The notes under the pieces: model-generated
Told to the model about the DNA's origin: nothing
Seen by the model: the letters and a program-made list of their open reading frames with translations, nothing else
The model's database searches: none
In this document: positions 45,251 through 53,415 of the stretch, piece after piece
Position numbering within the stretch: the stretch's first letter is position 1
How the letters are laid out: each line of letters opens with the position of its first letter
Assembly: GCF_000025345.1 (NCBI RefSeq)
Contig: NC_013757.1
Location: 1,240,001 to 1,304,000 of the forward strand
Length of the DNA: 64,000 nt
From: Geodermatophilus obscurus DSM 43160
GTDB lineage: Bacteria; Actinomycetota; Actinomycetes; Mycobacteriales; Geodermatophilaceae
Direction of reading: 5' to 3'
Program-made: the position numbers and the translations under genes

Positions 45251-45841
45251 ATGGAGCCTCCCGAGGTCACCGTCTTGATCCACCGTGCTGCCAAGGGCGA
45301 TGGGGCGGCCTGGAACGCGATCGTCGACGAGTACTCCGGTCTGCTGTGGTCGGTGGTCCGCGGGTTCCGGCTCAACGAGGCCCAGGCCGCGGACGCGGTG
45401 CAGACGACGTGGTTGAGGCTGGTCGAGCACGTCGCCGACCTCAGGGAACCCGAGCACGTGGCGGGCTGGTTGAAGACGACCGCCCACCGGGTGTGCCTGC
45501 AGGTCATCCGTCAGGGCGGGCGTGAACAGCTCACCGACTGGGACGAGGACCGCGGCCCTGTGAGCGGCGCCCGGTACGACGGCCCCGACGAGGACGGACC
45601 CGAGGCGGCCGCGCTGCGCCGAGAGCACCAGGTACTCGTCCGTCGAGCGCTGGCCGCGCTCCCCGACCGGCACCAGCAGCTGATGGAGCTGCTGATCGCG
45701 TCTCCTCCGATCAGCTACCAGGACATCAGCGCCCGTCTGGGCATGCCGGTCGGCAGCATCGGTCCGACGCGGGCCCGGATCCTCGCCCGCCTGCGGGAAG
45801 CGCTGGCAACGGCCGGTCTCGAGGACCTCGTCCTGAGGTGA
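45251..45841 (+). CDS. ECF-type RNA polymerase sigma factor
   Basis: A 196-residue sigma-70-family factor with region 2 (AWNAIVDEYSGLLWSVVRGF, NEAQAADAVQTTWLRLVEHV) and region 4 (RRALAALPDRHQQLMELLIA, SYQDISARLGMPVGSIGPTR). There is no adjacent anti-sigma gene; the next gene on the far side encodes a membrane protein on the other strand. It lies 124 bases after the SARP regulator, so the two could be cotranscribed. ATG 45251 is preceded by GAGAGGAACAGGGCC. Its target promoters are not identifiable here. Confidence 0.9.
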   Translation: MEPPEVTVLIHRAAKGDGAAWNAIVDEYSGLLWSVVRGFRLNEAQAADAVQTTWLRLVEHVADLREPEHVAGWLKTTAHRVCLQVIRQGGREQLTDWDEDRGPVSGARYDGPDEDGPEAAALRREHQVLVRRALAALPDRHQQLMELLIASPPISYQDISARLGMPVGSIGPTRARILARLREALATAGLEDLVLR

Positions 45842-46179
45842 CCGTGCGGTGCTCCGACGAGGGGTCGCCGTCCGTGTCCCCGCGGCCGCAGCAGGAGGCC
45901 GTGGGGGCACGTGGCAAGCGAAACCGTCCCCGGCGTCGGGTGACACCCGACCGGGTGGGTGTGGGCGTCGGTCGTCCACAGGTCGGCTGATCGCGTCCCG
46001 CGGACCGTCTCGTTCTTCGAGTGTCCGTCGTCGTCCTGACCAGGTGTGACGACGGGGGTGCCGTGCCGACCGCGACCACTGCGCTGGAGGTCGTCGACGG
46101 TGAGGTGCGGGAGCTGATCCGGTCCGCATCGACGGGCCGACAGCGCGGGCAGATCCCGGTGGTGGCGGGGGCGGACCGC
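45842..46179. other. Intergenic stretch with a possible CpaF N-terminal scrap
   Basis: At about 46064–46125 the plus strand reads ALEVVDGEVRELIRSAS, the same opening as the CpaF fragment at 36.28 kb, then diverges. No other coding or RNA feature was recognised. The scrap is short and could be coincidental, but the shared VVDGEVRELIR is striking. Confidence 0.35.
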
Positions 46180-47298
46180 TCATGGCGCTGCCGGCGTCCC
46201 GCCCGCTGCGGCCGGTCCCGCGGTGCCGCTCGCGATCGGGGCCACTGCCACCGACGGCCGGGCCGCCGGGGACAGCCTCATCTGGTCCGCCGTGTCCTTG
46301 CTGGGCATGGCGTCGAGCAGCGTCTGCGCCCGCTGGTCCAGCAACCGGGTGAGCAGCTGCTGAGCGAACCCGAGGACCAGCGCGTACGCCAGGATCTGCA
46401 CCTGCGAGTCCAGTGCGGACAGGCCCGGGACGAAGTCGCCGCGGATCGCCACCAGCCCGAGAACGGCGGTGAAGGCGCCCAGCGGGACCTTCACCATCGC
46501 CAGGGCGACCGGCACGTCGTAGGCGGCGGTCGTCCCCTTGAGGTTGCGGATCGAGACAGCCGCCGCCAGCGCCCCGCCCAGCAACCCGAGGAGTGCGACG
46601 ACGAGCACGTCCCCACCCGTGGGCGCCGTGGCCTCCGACCTCGTCGGGCAGTTGAGGCCGGCCTGCGTCGTCACGATGGAACCGGAGTCGGCGTCGACCA
46701 CCGCGCGCGGGAAGCAAAGCGGCAGCACGCTGGGCGAGTTCGAGACGGCCACCACCGTCACGGTCATCAGCAGCGTGATGGATAGGGCCGACAGCAGCAG
46801 GATGTTGCGGAAGCTGCGCAGCTGGGCCTGACGGGAGTCGAGGGCCGCGTAGCTGTCGCGCATGATGCTGCGCAGCCGCGGCCGCAGCTGTTCGGCGGTC
46901 CTGTACTCGCGGAACTCCTCGACGGTGCGCTGCCTCGGGTCCTCCCGGTTCAGGACGGAGTTGGCCCGGACGACGGCGGGGCGGATCTCCGCCTGCAGCT
47001 CGGGTCCGTCGCACAGGTCCAGCAGCTGGACCTCGGCGGCGTGCATGTGCCGGTAGGCCGTCTCCACAAGGGTGCCGCGCCACCAGTTGGTCAGCCGACC
47101 CGGCAGCGGGTCCCTACGGAAGGCAGCGTTCCTCGCCTTCTCGAGGTGCCTTCGCACCCCGCAGATCAGCGCCTTGCGGGCCGGGTCGGAGCTCCGGGCC
47201 TCGGCCACATCCGTGCGGACCCACAGGGCGTCCACGTCCACGGCCACCTGGGGCACCCACACCCGTTTGACCGGCTTGGATCTGTCGCCATCAGGCAC
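46180..47298 (-). CDS. Membrane protein of unknown function
   Basis: A 372-residue protein. About 150 N-terminal residues are cytoplasmic and helical (KALICGVRRHLEKARNAAFR, HMHAAEVQLLDLCDG). A first membrane helix follows (ILLLSALSITLLMTVTVVAV), then a ~50-residue loop with two Cys, then three more helices (VLVVALLGLLGGALAAAVSI; VKVPLGAFTAVLGLVAI; QILAYALVLGFAQQLLTRLL) and a Pro/Ala-rich tail. I do not know the family. Start GTG or ATG at 47298. A direct-repeat array faces it from 47330–47362, back to back with the array of the next gene. Confidence 0.75.
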   Translation of the reverse strand: MPDGDRSKPVKRVWVPQVAVDVDALWVRTDVAEARSSDPARKALICGVRRHLEKARNAAFRRDPLPGRLTNWWRGTLVETAYRHMHAAEVQLLDLCDGPELQAEIRPAVVRANSVLNREDPRQRTVEEFREYRTAEQLRPRLRSIMRDSYAALDSRQAQLRSFRNILLLSALSITLLMTVTVVAVSNSPSVLPLCFPRAVVDADSGSIVTTQAGLNCPTRSEATAPTGGDVLVVALLGLLGGALAAAVSIRNLKGTTAAYDVPVALAMVKVPLGAFTAVLGLVAIRGDFVPGLSALDSQVQILAYALVLGFAQQLLTRLLDQRAQTLLDAMPSKDTADQMRLSPAARPSVAVAPIASGTAGPAAAGGTPAAP

Positions 47299-47329
47299 GG
47301 GTCCACCTCCGTCAGCGCCGCGGTGTGCA

Positions 47330-47362
47330 GGCTAGGAACCGCGCCGTCACGGTCCCGTCACC
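47330..47362 (-). promoter_or_regulatory. 11-bp-spaced heptamer array (site G), membrane-protein promoter
   Basis: On the minus strand GGTGACG (47362–47356) and CGTGACG (47351–47345) are 11 bp apart, with a weak third copy in phase. TAGCCT (47335–47330) lies 10 bases after the second, the same geometry as site E. Confidence 0.65.
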
Positions 47363-47399
47363 GTGGGAGTGGAGCGGCCCGTCCACCCCCACGGACCCG

Positions 47400-47443
47400 G
47401 GTGATGCACAGGTGACGGCCCCGTGACGGCGGGAGCGTTGGGT
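47400..47443 (+). promoter_or_regulatory. 11-bp-spaced heptamer array (site H), peptidoglycan-binding gene promoter
   Basis: GGTGATG (47400), GGTGACG (47411) and CGTGACG (47422) repeat every 11 bp facing the gene at 47451. Unlike the other arrays, no good nAnnnT hexamer follows at 9–10 bases, and the start codon is only 22 bases after the last heptamer. Confidence 0.6.
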
Positions 47444-47450
47444 GGCGCCC

Positions 47451-48146
47451 ATGACCGAACTCCTGGGGCAGGCGATCTCGGGCACGCTGACGACGGGCCC
47501 GATCGAGGAGACAGTGGCGCACCACGCCGGCCGGACCTTCCTCGTGGGTGTCCGCGCAGGCCGCAACAAGGACTTCGACCGGCTCGTCTTCGACTTCGAG
47601 GGCCCGGCCCCCGGGTTCCACGTGCGGTACGTGGACCAGCTGATCGAGGACGGGACCGGCGACCCGATCCCCCTCCGCGGTCGGGCCGTCGTCGAGATCA
47701 CCCTGCGGCCCGCGGCTGCGCACCGGGACGACGGCACCCCGACGCGGAGGGGCCCGCTCCCCGACCTGACGGGGTTCGCGACGTTCCGCCAGATCGCCGA
47801 CGCCGGGGACTTCGAGGGCGTGCTCACCTGGGGCATCGGGGTGGCCGCCGAGACCGGGCTCCGCGTCACCACGTTCAGCGACCCGACCCGCGTCGCCGTG
47901 GACGTGGTCCACGCCGAACCGGGGACCGGCAACCAGCTGCTCCGCCGCGGTGACCGCGGCGCCGCGGTGGCGACCTGGCAGTGGCGTCTCGTCCAGGCCC
48001 TCGACCGGCAGGTCGACGTCGACGAGGTCTTCGGGCCGATGACGGAGCAGGCGACCCGTGACTTCCAGAGCGCTCACGGGCTCGCCGTCGACGGCGTGGT
48101 CGGACCACGCACCCGTGCCGCGATGGTGCGAGCCCTCGGTCTCTGA
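47451..48146 (+). CDS. AMIN-like plus peptidoglycan-binding domain protein
   Basis: A 231-residue protein. Residues about 15–160 are an AMIN-like β-domain (HHAGRTFLVGVRAGRNKDFD, RLVFDFEGPAPGFHVRYVDQ, VLTWGIGVAAETGLRVTTFS). Residues about 165–231 are a PG_binding_1 domain (LLRRGDRGAAVATWQWRLVQ, VFGPMTEQATRDFQSAHGLA, VDGVVGPRTRAAM). Related proteins with signal peptides sit at the cell wall, but none is visible here (MTELLGQAISGTLTTG). GTG 47442 is an alternative start. Divergent from the membrane-protein gene, with paired regulatory arrays between them. Confidence 0.82.
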   Translation: MTELLGQAISGTLTTGPIEETVAHHAGRTFLVGVRAGRNKDFDRLVFDFEGPAPGFHVRYVDQLIEDGTGDPIPLRGRAVVEITLRPAAAHRDDGTPTRRGPLPDLTGFATFRQIADAGDFEGVLTWGIGVAAETGLRVTTFSDPTRVAVDVVHAEPGTGNQLLRRGDRGAAVATWQWRLVQALDRQVDVDEVFGPMTEQATRDFQSAHGLAVDGVVGPRTRAAMVRALGL

Positions 48147-48182
48147 CGCTCGGGGGGTCGCACCGGCGCCTGCTCGGACCGA

Positions 48183-48207
48183 GGCCTCGGCCGCCGAGCC
48201 CGAGGCC
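48183..48207. terminator. GC hairpin after the peptidoglycan-binding gene
   Basis: GGCCTCGG (48183–48190) pairs perfectly with CCGAGGCC (48200–48207) across a 9-base loop, 37 bases after the stop and between two convergent genes. There is no T-tract, as is common in high-GC actinobacteria. Confidence 0.4.
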
Positions 48208-48280
48208 GTCGCCGGTCAGCGCTCACTGCTCGGCGGTGCCGGCCGCCTTCATCCCCTGGCTGCTGCGGCCGGCGCCGTCA

Positions 48281-48436
48281 CTACGACTCCGGCTGGCACG
48301 GGAACGGGATCCACCAGAACCAGATCCGTTCACAGTCCTGTTGGGTCGTTCCAGTGCTGCCCGCGGCGACTCCTGGAGCGAGCAGTACGAATGCTGCCCC
48401 GACAACAGCGACGACACCGGCTCGCAGCAGTCTCAT
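48281..48436 (-). CDS. Small secreted peptide (51 residues)
   Basis: A short gene with a clear Sec signal peptide: MRLLRAGVVAVVGAAFVLLA, then PGVAAG, giving a mature peptide of about 25 residues that starts near STGTTQQDCERIWFWW and ends IPFPCQPES. The mature part has two Cys (possible disulphide) and four aromatic residues in a row. ATG 48436 is preceded by GGGGGAG at 5 bases, a strong site. I do not know a family. It could be a signalling or antimicrobial peptide, or a small envelope protein. Confidence 0.6.
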   Translation of the reverse strand: MRLLRAGVVAVVGAAFVLLAPGVAAGSTGTTQQDCERIWFWWIPFPCQPES

Positions 48437-48887
48437 GGCACTCCCCCAAGGCTCGTCTCGCCCATCGCGGACCCGTTGCTCTCGCTGCCGGAGGACGCGA
48501 TGCCCACCCGCGCACGCCGGGCCGCTACAGGGCCTTTCGTACCTGAGCGGGCGGCAGCCGAACACCCCTGTCGTCGTGCCGTGTGCGCGTGCCGTCGGAG
48601 GGGGCCTCGGCTCCGTGCGGCGACCCGCACGGAGAGGGGAGCGCATCCCCAGTCCGGGTGTCTCCGTGGCCGAACCCAGTGACCCGGGGTGACCAGGGGC
48701 TCCAGGATGCGGCCGTGGCGTGCAGAACACCGAGCCGTGCCAGGAGCCGGCGAGCGACGGGCCGGGAGACTGCCCCGTCGGTCGTGGCGACCGGCAGCCA
48801 CGCCGCCACCCTCGGCCGGTCCACCCAGGACGACCTCCCCAGGCACTCGGTCGCTGCCCCGGTCGCGTCGAGCACCCGGGGGCCGGG
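48437..48887. other. Intergenic stretch, no gene supported
   Basis: Only compositional frames are seen on both strands. It should contain the promoters of the secreted peptide (minus) and of the small gene pair starting at 48888 (plus). Confidence 0.4.
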
Positions 48888-49097
48888 ATGAGCCCCGTGC
48901 AGTGCGCCGCGATCGTGCTCGTGTCGGTCGGGCGAGAGGTCCGGTGCGCCAAGCCCGCCGGCCACGGGCCCGTCGAGGACCTGCACCAGGGGCTGGTCCG
49001 GGTGACCCTGCCCGACGGCCGCGAGCACGCGGCGTCGCTGGTGTGGAGTTCCACGCCGAGCCCCTGGGAGGACGAGATCCTCCGGCGGTCGACGTGA
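48888..49097 (+). CDS. Small hypothetical protein
   Basis: A 69-residue frame: MSPVQCAAIVLVSVGREVRC, KPAGHGPVEDLHQGLVRVTL, PDGREHAASLVWSSTPSPWE. It reads like a small β-rich protein with two Cys near the N-terminus; the repeated C/H pattern (Q-C-A…R-C-A-K-P-A-G-H) could bind a metal. It overlaps the next gene by GTGA. Family unknown. Confidence 0.45.
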   Translation: MSPVQCAAIVLVSVGREVRCAKPAGHGPVEDLHQGLVRVTLPDGREHAASLVWSSTPSPWEDEILRRST

Positions 49098-49339
49098 CAC
49101 CCCGAGACGACGCCGCGACGGTGTTCACGGCGACGACGGCGCTGCCGTACCCGCACGCTGCCCACGCGACCGCCGGACTGCGTGTGCAGCTGCGCCACCG
49201 CCTGCTCCACGCCGGCTGCTCGGGTCTGCCGGACTGGGACACGCTGCTCGTCGCCGGGCCGGTGGAGTCGACGACCGACCGCGGGCGCACGTGGTTCGAG
49301 TACGTAGCCACCGTCGAGCTCCGGCGGATGGGCTCCTAG
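49094..49339 (+). CDS. Small hypothetical protein
   Basis: An 81-residue frame (TPRDDAATVFTATTALPYPH, LRVQLRHRLLHAGCSGLPDW, TLLVAGPVESTTDRGRTWFE, YVATVELRRMGS) starting at a GTG that overlaps the previous stop. Coupling with the preceding gene and protein-like sequence argue that both are real. Unknown family. Confidence 0.45.
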   Translation: MTPRDDAATVFTATTALPYPHAAHATAGLRVQLRHRLLHAGCSGLPDWDTLLVAGPVESTTDRGRTWFEYVATVELRRMGS

Positions 49340-49447
49340 CCCTGAGCGGCCGGGCCCCGCGCCGCGCTGCCGGCTCGCCGCACCGGGGGCGGTGCCGGGC
49401 CGCAGGAGCGGCGACCCACGAGGACCGCCGGCACCGGGTGCGGGGAG

Positions 49448-50446
49448 TCAGCCGGCGCCGCGGCACTCGCGGAGGTAGTCCTCCCAGCTCCAGCCGGCCA
49501 GGAAGTCCCGGGCTGCCGCGGTGCCGGACGCGACCAGCCGGGCCCGCTCGGCCTCGTCGATGTCGAACTCGGTGAGGCCGGTGCCGCTCGTGTCGATCGA
49601 GAAGGCCCGCCGGCGCACGCACGGCTGGGCGAGGTAGGAGCGGTCGCGGGCGGTGACCGTCGTCGCCACCAGCGAGTCCAGCAGCCCCAGCGGCCCCGGC
49701 AGCAGCCGGCCGTGGGGGAAGACCGACGCGTCCTCGTCCGACAGGGTGTCGCCGACGCCGATGCCGAACGTCGGCCAGCGCGGGGCCGCGGCGTCGGTGC
49801 GGTCGAAGGTCTCCACCGGGAAGTTGGACAGCACCCCGCCGTCCACCAGCGTCGAGCGGCGCCCGGTGCGGGGGTCGCGCAGCGTCTGCGGCGAGAAGAA
49901 GTAGGGGATGGCCAGCGACGCCCGGACGGCGTCGGCGACCGGCTGGGCGTCGGGGTCCAGGCCGTAGTCGCGGTAGTCCCAGGGCAGGCGCAGCAGCCGG
50001 CCGCGGGTGACGTCGGTCGCCGTCACCACGAGGCGGTAGCGCTGCCACGGCGCCAGGGCCGGGTCGTCGCCGGGGTCGTCGCGGCGCAGGTCGCCGAAGG
50101 TGCGCACGCCCAGGTCGGCGAGCTCGCGGCGCACCCACTCGGCGACGTAGCGCCCCGGGTGCAGCCCGGACCGGACGAGCAGCCCGACCGCCGGGGCCAC
50201 CACGGGGACCGGCGCCCAGGCGTCGGGCACGCGGTCGTACTCCAGCCGCGACGCCCGCTCCAGCACGCCGTCGGCGTCGAGCCCGGTGGCGAGGAACGCG
50301 GCGAGCACGGCGCCGGCCGAGGAGCCCGCGACCCGCTCGAACCGGTACCGGCGCAGCAGCTCGACGGCGGCGCCGACCAGGGCGACGCCCTTGACCCCCC
50401 CGCCCTCGAGGACCAGGTCGGCCGGCAGCCGGTCGGGAGGGGACAC
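49448..50446 (-). CDS. Patatin-like phospholipase
   Basis: A 332-residue patatin-fold lipase. The oxyanion loop is LVLEGGGVKGVALVGA, the nucleophile elbow is RVAGSSAGAVLAAFLA (G-S-S-A-G) and the second catalytic residue of the Ser–Asp dyad is the Asp of TLVDGGVLSNFPVETF. It should hydrolyse acyl esters of membrane lipids, in the cytosol as no signal peptide is present. GTG 50446 starts directly before RLPADLVLEGG. It is a single gene, convergent with the hypothetical gene upstream at 49.3 kb. Confidence 0.92.
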   Translation of the reverse strand: MSPPDRLPADLVLEGGGVKGVALVGAAVELLRRYRFERVAGSSAGAVLAAFLATGLDADGVLERASRLEYDRVPDAWAPVPVVAPAVGLLVRSGLHPGRYVAEWVRRELADLGVRTFGDLRRDDPGDDPALAPWQRYRLVVTATDVTRGRLLRLPWDYRDYGLDPDAQPVADAVRASLAIPYFFSPQTLRDPRTGRRSTLVDGGVLSNFPVETFDRTDAAAPRWPTFGIGVGDTLSDEDASVFPHGRLLPGPLGLLDSLVATTVTARDRSYLAQPCVRRRAFSIDTSGTGLTEFDIDEAERARLVASGTAAARDFLAGWSWEDYLRECRGAG

Positions 50447-50480
50447 GCCCGCACCGTAGGCGGGCCCCCTCCCGCTCCGC

Positions 50481-50717
50481 TCAGCCGCCGCGCCGCACCT
50501 CCGCGGCGACCACGCCCCGGAGGGCGAGCAGGAGCGCCGCGTCCGAGGTGTTTCCGCGGTCCAGGGCGATGCGGGCGTCCGTGGGCAGGCTGGCCAGCTC
50601 GACGTCGTCGAGCCAGGTCGTGTCGCCGCCCATCCGGCGGCCCACCTTCAGGCTGTCGCCGTCGGGGCGGAGCACGTAGTCCTCGGTGTCGATGGTGACG
50701 GTCATCTCCTCGTCCAT
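50481..50717 (-). CDS. Small hypothetical protein
   Basis: A 78-residue acidic protein: MTVTIDTEDYVLRPDGDSLK, GRRMGGDTTWLDDVELASLP, ARIALDRGNTSDAALLLALR, GVVAAEVRRGG. A β-strand lead and a helical end suggest a small globular protein. ATG 50705 (MTVTIDTE) is an alternative start. It is followed 34 bases later by the patatin gene on the same strand, so the two may form an operon. Confidence 0.6.
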   Translation of the reverse strand: MDEEMTVTIDTEDYVLRPDGDSLKVGRRMGGDTTWLDDVELASLPTDARIALDRGNTSDAALLLALRGVVAAEVRRGG

Positions 50718-50768
50718 GCCCCCGCCCTACCCCGCGAAGCTGTCACTCCACCCCCGGAGGATGGGCCC

Positions 50769-51113
50769 GTGGCGGAGGACGTGTGCGAGATCGTCGTCAC
50801 CGGAAGTGACGCGGAGTGGCTGAGCGGGTACACACGGAGACTGGTGGAGGAGAGACTGGTGGCGTGCGGCCACCAGCTCGCCGCGATCCGGTCCGTCTAC
50901 CGCTGGGAGGGCGCCGTGCACGACGAACCCGAGGCGCGCGTCGCCCTGCACACCCGCCGGTCGCTGGTGCCGGAGGTCGTCGCACGCACCGCGGAGCTCC
51001 ACCCGTACGACGTGCCCTGCGTGATCGCCCTCCCCCTGATCGGGGGCAACCCCGAGTACCTGCGGTGGGTGGTCCGGGAGACGCGGGAGCCGGAGGAGGG
51101 GGACGGAGCATGA
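50769..51113 (+). CDS. cutA: CutA-like divalent-cation tolerance protein
   Basis: A 114-residue CutA family protein, a trimeric signalling-type fold (PII-like) linked to copper and other divalent-cation tolerance. Family segments: VEERLVACGHQLAAIRSVYR (usually LAACVN…IxSiYrW), WEGAVHDEPEARVALHTR and VARTAELHPYDVPCVIALPL, then GNPEYLRWV. GTG 50769. Its stop overlaps the start of the GGDEF/EAL gene (ATGA), so the two are coupled. Confidence 0.9.
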   Translation: MAEDVCEIVVTGSDAEWLSGYTRRLVEERLVACGHQLAAIRSVYRWEGAVHDEPEARVALHTRRSLVPEVVARTAELHPYDVPCVIALPLIGGNPEYLRWVVRETREPEEGDGA

Positions 51114-52951
51114 GCGCCGTCGACGTGGGCACCGTATCGACCGAGACCGACGAGGACCGCTCGGATCTGGCAGGAGTGCGCGTGGGACGAGGACCTGGAG
51201 AGCACGACCTGCCGCTGGACGTGCGTCGCCGGGTCGACGGTCCGGCGCAGCCCGCCGTCGTGGTCGAGGCCGTGCTCGACGCGCTGCCCTCGCCCACCCT
51301 CCTGATCGACGCCGGCGGCACGGTGCTGCTGGCCAACACCGCCTGGGAGAGGGCCGCCGACGTCCTCGGTGACGACCGGGTGCGCTTCGGGGTGGACGGC
51401 GACTACTTCGCCATGGCCCGCCGGCTCAACGGCGACGACAACACCTCCACGCTGGTCGACCAGCTGCGCGAGCTCTCCCGCGGCGAGCGCTCCTCGGTGC
51501 AGGCCGACTACGCCCTGGAGCTGCCCACCGGCATCCGCTGGATCCACCTGCAGGCCTCCCGGGTCGACCAGGCCGGCCAGGTCGTGGTCACCCACACCGA
51601 CGTCACCTCCCGGGTGGCCGCCGAGCGCGCCTCGGACTGGCGGGCCCGCCACGACACCCTCACCGAGCTGCCCAACCGCGCCCACCTGCACGAGCTCATC
51701 GACACCGAGCTGCAGCGGCAGGACCGCGGGCCGGTGTCGGTGCTCTTCCTCGACATCGACGGCTTCAAGGACGTCAACGACTCCCTCGGCCACGACGTCG
51801 GCGACGACCTGCTGCGGCAGGTGGCCGCGCGGCTCACCGGCTCCACCCGAGCCGGCGACACCGTCGGCCGGCTCGGCGGCGACGAGTTCGTCGTCCTCTG
51901 CCGCGACTGCGACACCACCGGTGCCGAGGCCCTCGCCGACCGCTGCCGCGCCGGCATCGACCGCCCCTTCGAGCTCGGCGGCCGGCTGGTGCGCCTGGGG
52001 GCCAGCATCGGGATCGCCACCGCCGCCGCGTCCGGCCCCACCCGCGTGCGCTCCACCGACCTGGTCCGTGACGCCGACCTCGCCATGTACGCGGCCAAGG
52101 CGGCCGGCCGCAACCGCGTCCGGCTGTTCACCGCCGACCTGCGTGCCGCCGCCCAGCACAGGGCCACCGTCGCCTCCGAGCTGCGCGACGCGGTGGAGGA
52201 CGGCCAGCTGGTGCTGCACTACCAGCCGGTGGTGCACCTGCCCACGGGGCGGTGCACCGGCGTCGAGGCGCTCGTCCGCTGGCAGCACCCCCGCCGCGGC
52301 CTGCTCGCACCGGCCGACTTCCTGCCGATCGCCGTCCAGCACGACCTCATGGGGGTGATCGCCCGCTGGGTGCTGCACACCGCGACCCGGCAGACCGCGG
52401 CGTGGGCGGCGGCCGGCCTGAACCTGGTGACCGCGGTGAACATCAGCGCCAACCACGTCGCCGCCGGCACGCTCGTCGCCGACGTCCAGGAGGCGCTGAC
52501 CGACTCCGGCCTGCCGCCCGAGCAGCTCGTCGTCGAGATGGCCGAGCGGTCGGTCGCCGAGGACGTCGAGCGCGCTGCCGCGCAGTTCGCCGAGCTGCGC
52601 CGGTCCGGCGTGGAGGTCTCGATCGACGACTTCGGCGGCGGCTTCTCCTCGCTGGGCCAGCTGGTCGCCATGCCCACCGGCCTGCTCAAGATCGACCGCA
52701 GCCTGGTCGCCTACCCCGAGGGGCGGCGCAGTCAGGCGGCCGCGGCGATCGCCGCCGTGGTGGCGCTGGCCGGGGCCTGTGGCGTGCGCACCCACGCCGG
52801 GGGCGTGGAGACCGCGGAGCAGCTGGAGCTCGCCACCGAGCTGGGCTGCACCTTCGCGCAGGGCTTCCACCTCGCCCGGCCGATGCCCGCCGAGGACCTG
52901 ACCGGCTGGCTCGCCGGGTACGCCGGCCAGCCGGCCACCGCCCTCTTCTGA
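51110..52951 (+). CDS. PAS–GGDEF–EAL cyclic-di-GMP enzyme
   Basis: A 613-residue protein. A PAS-like domain (VLDALPSPTLLIDAGGTVLL, residues about 50–170) is followed by a GGDEF domain with an intact active site (DTVGRLGGDEFVVLC) and metal-binding LFLDIDGFKDVNDSLGHD, so cyclase activity is possible. The EAL domain (about 360–605) has GVEALVRWQHP, VNISANH, VEMAERS, IDDFGGGFSSL and LKIDRSL, but the usual A-E-G-V-E motif reads HAGGVETAEQLEL, so one Glu is Gly. Phosphodiesterase activity may be reduced. It starts within the cutA stop and is followed by a strong GC hairpin. Confidence 0.93.
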   Translation: MSAVDVGTVSTETDEDRSDLAGVRVGRGPGEHDLPLDVRRRVDGPAQPAVVVEAVLDALPSPTLLIDAGGTVLLANTAWERAADVLGDDRVRFGVDGDYFAMARRLNGDDNTSTLVDQLRELSRGERSSVQADYALELPTGIRWIHLQASRVDQAGQVVVTHTDVTSRVAAERASDWRARHDTLTELPNRAHLHELIDTELQRQDRGPVSVLFLDIDGFKDVNDSLGHDVGDDLLRQVAARLTGSTRAGDTVGRLGGDEFVVLCRDCDTTGAEALADRCRAGIDRPFELGGRLVRLGASIGIATAAASGPTRVRSTDLVRDADLAMYAAKAAGRNRVRLFTADLRAAAQHRATVASELRDAVEDGQLVLHYQPVVHLPTGRCTGVEALVRWQHPRRGLLAPADFLPIAVQHDLMGVIARWVLHTATRQTAAWAAAGLNLVTAVNISANHVAAGTLVADVQEALTDSGLPPEQLVVEMAERSVAEDVERAAAQFAELRRSGVEVSIDDFGGGFSSLGQLVAMPTGLLKIDRSLVAYPEGRRSQAAAAIAAVVALAGACGVRTHAGGVETAEQLELATELGCTFAQGFHLARPMPAEDLTGWLAGYAGQPATALF

Positions 52952-52965
52952 GCGGCCTCCCTGCA

Positions 52966-52984
52966 GGGGCCCGCCGCGGGCCCC
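52966..52984. terminator. GC hairpin after the GGDEF/EAL gene
   Basis: GGGGCCCG (52966–52973) pairs perfectly with CGGGCCCC (52977–52984) over a 3-base loop, 15 bases after the stop. The right arm runs into a palindromic repeat element. Confidence 0.55.
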
Positions 52985-53060
52985 GTCCAGGGCACCGCCC
53001 CGAGCGTGCGAGGGGTGGGGAGGACGGGGTCCTTCCTTGGTGGGGGAGGGAGGTCCTCTT
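52982..53060. repeat. Palindromic repeat element, inverted copy (R1)
   Basis: Reverse-complement of the element at 54546–54610: CCACCAAGGAAGG, then CCCCGTCCTCCCCACCCC and CGGGGCGGTGCCCTGGACGG, with only about two differences over 60 bases. It lies between convergent genes and can fold on GGACGGGG/CCCCGTCC arms. Confidence 0.7.
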
Positions 53061-53369
53061 TCAGCCCGGCTCGCCGCGCGCCTTGCGGCGGGCCACGACG
53101 ACCAGGTCGACGGCGGCTGCCGCGGCGAGGACGAACAGCACCACCGCGGCCCAGACGGGGAGGTCGGCGGCCAGCCAGAGCAGGCCGGCGACGAGGCAGA
53201 AGACCAGGCCGAAGGCGGCCAGCACCAGCCGCAGCGTCAGCGCCGACTGCGCCGGTGCGGCGCCGCCGATCCCGGCCGTCGGGTCGTGGTGGTCGGGCAG
53301 CCCCCGGGAGTAGTCGACGGGACCACCGTCGTGGTCCTCGCGGGGACGTGGTCGACGAGGCTCGCTCAT
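53061..53369 (-). CDS. Small membrane protein
   Basis: A 102-residue protein with a charged N-terminus ([20 protein letters not shown]), two membrane helices ([40 protein letters not shown]) and a short basic tail. It resembles the actinobacterial DUF6343-type proteins found next to prfB. ATG 53369 faces away from prfB; the intergenic gap is only 46 bases, so their promoters overlap. Function unknown. Confidence 0.75.
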   Translation of the reverse strand: MSEPRRPRPREDHDGGPVDYSRGLPDHHDPTAGIGGAAPAQSALTLRLVLAAFGLVFCLVAGLLWLAADLPVWAAVVLFVLAAAAAVDLVVVARRKARGEPG

Positions 53370-53401
53370 GCCGTGGCTGCCTACCCCCGCCGGAAGCGCA
53401 C

Positions 53402-53407
53402 TACTCT
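53402..53407 (+). promoter_or_regulatory. -10 hexamer TACTCT of prfB, leaderless
   Basis: TACTCT ends 8 bases before GTG 53416, so the transcript probably starts at the start codon; no ribosome site is present. Confidence 0.5.
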
Positions 53408-53415
53408 GGGTCGAT

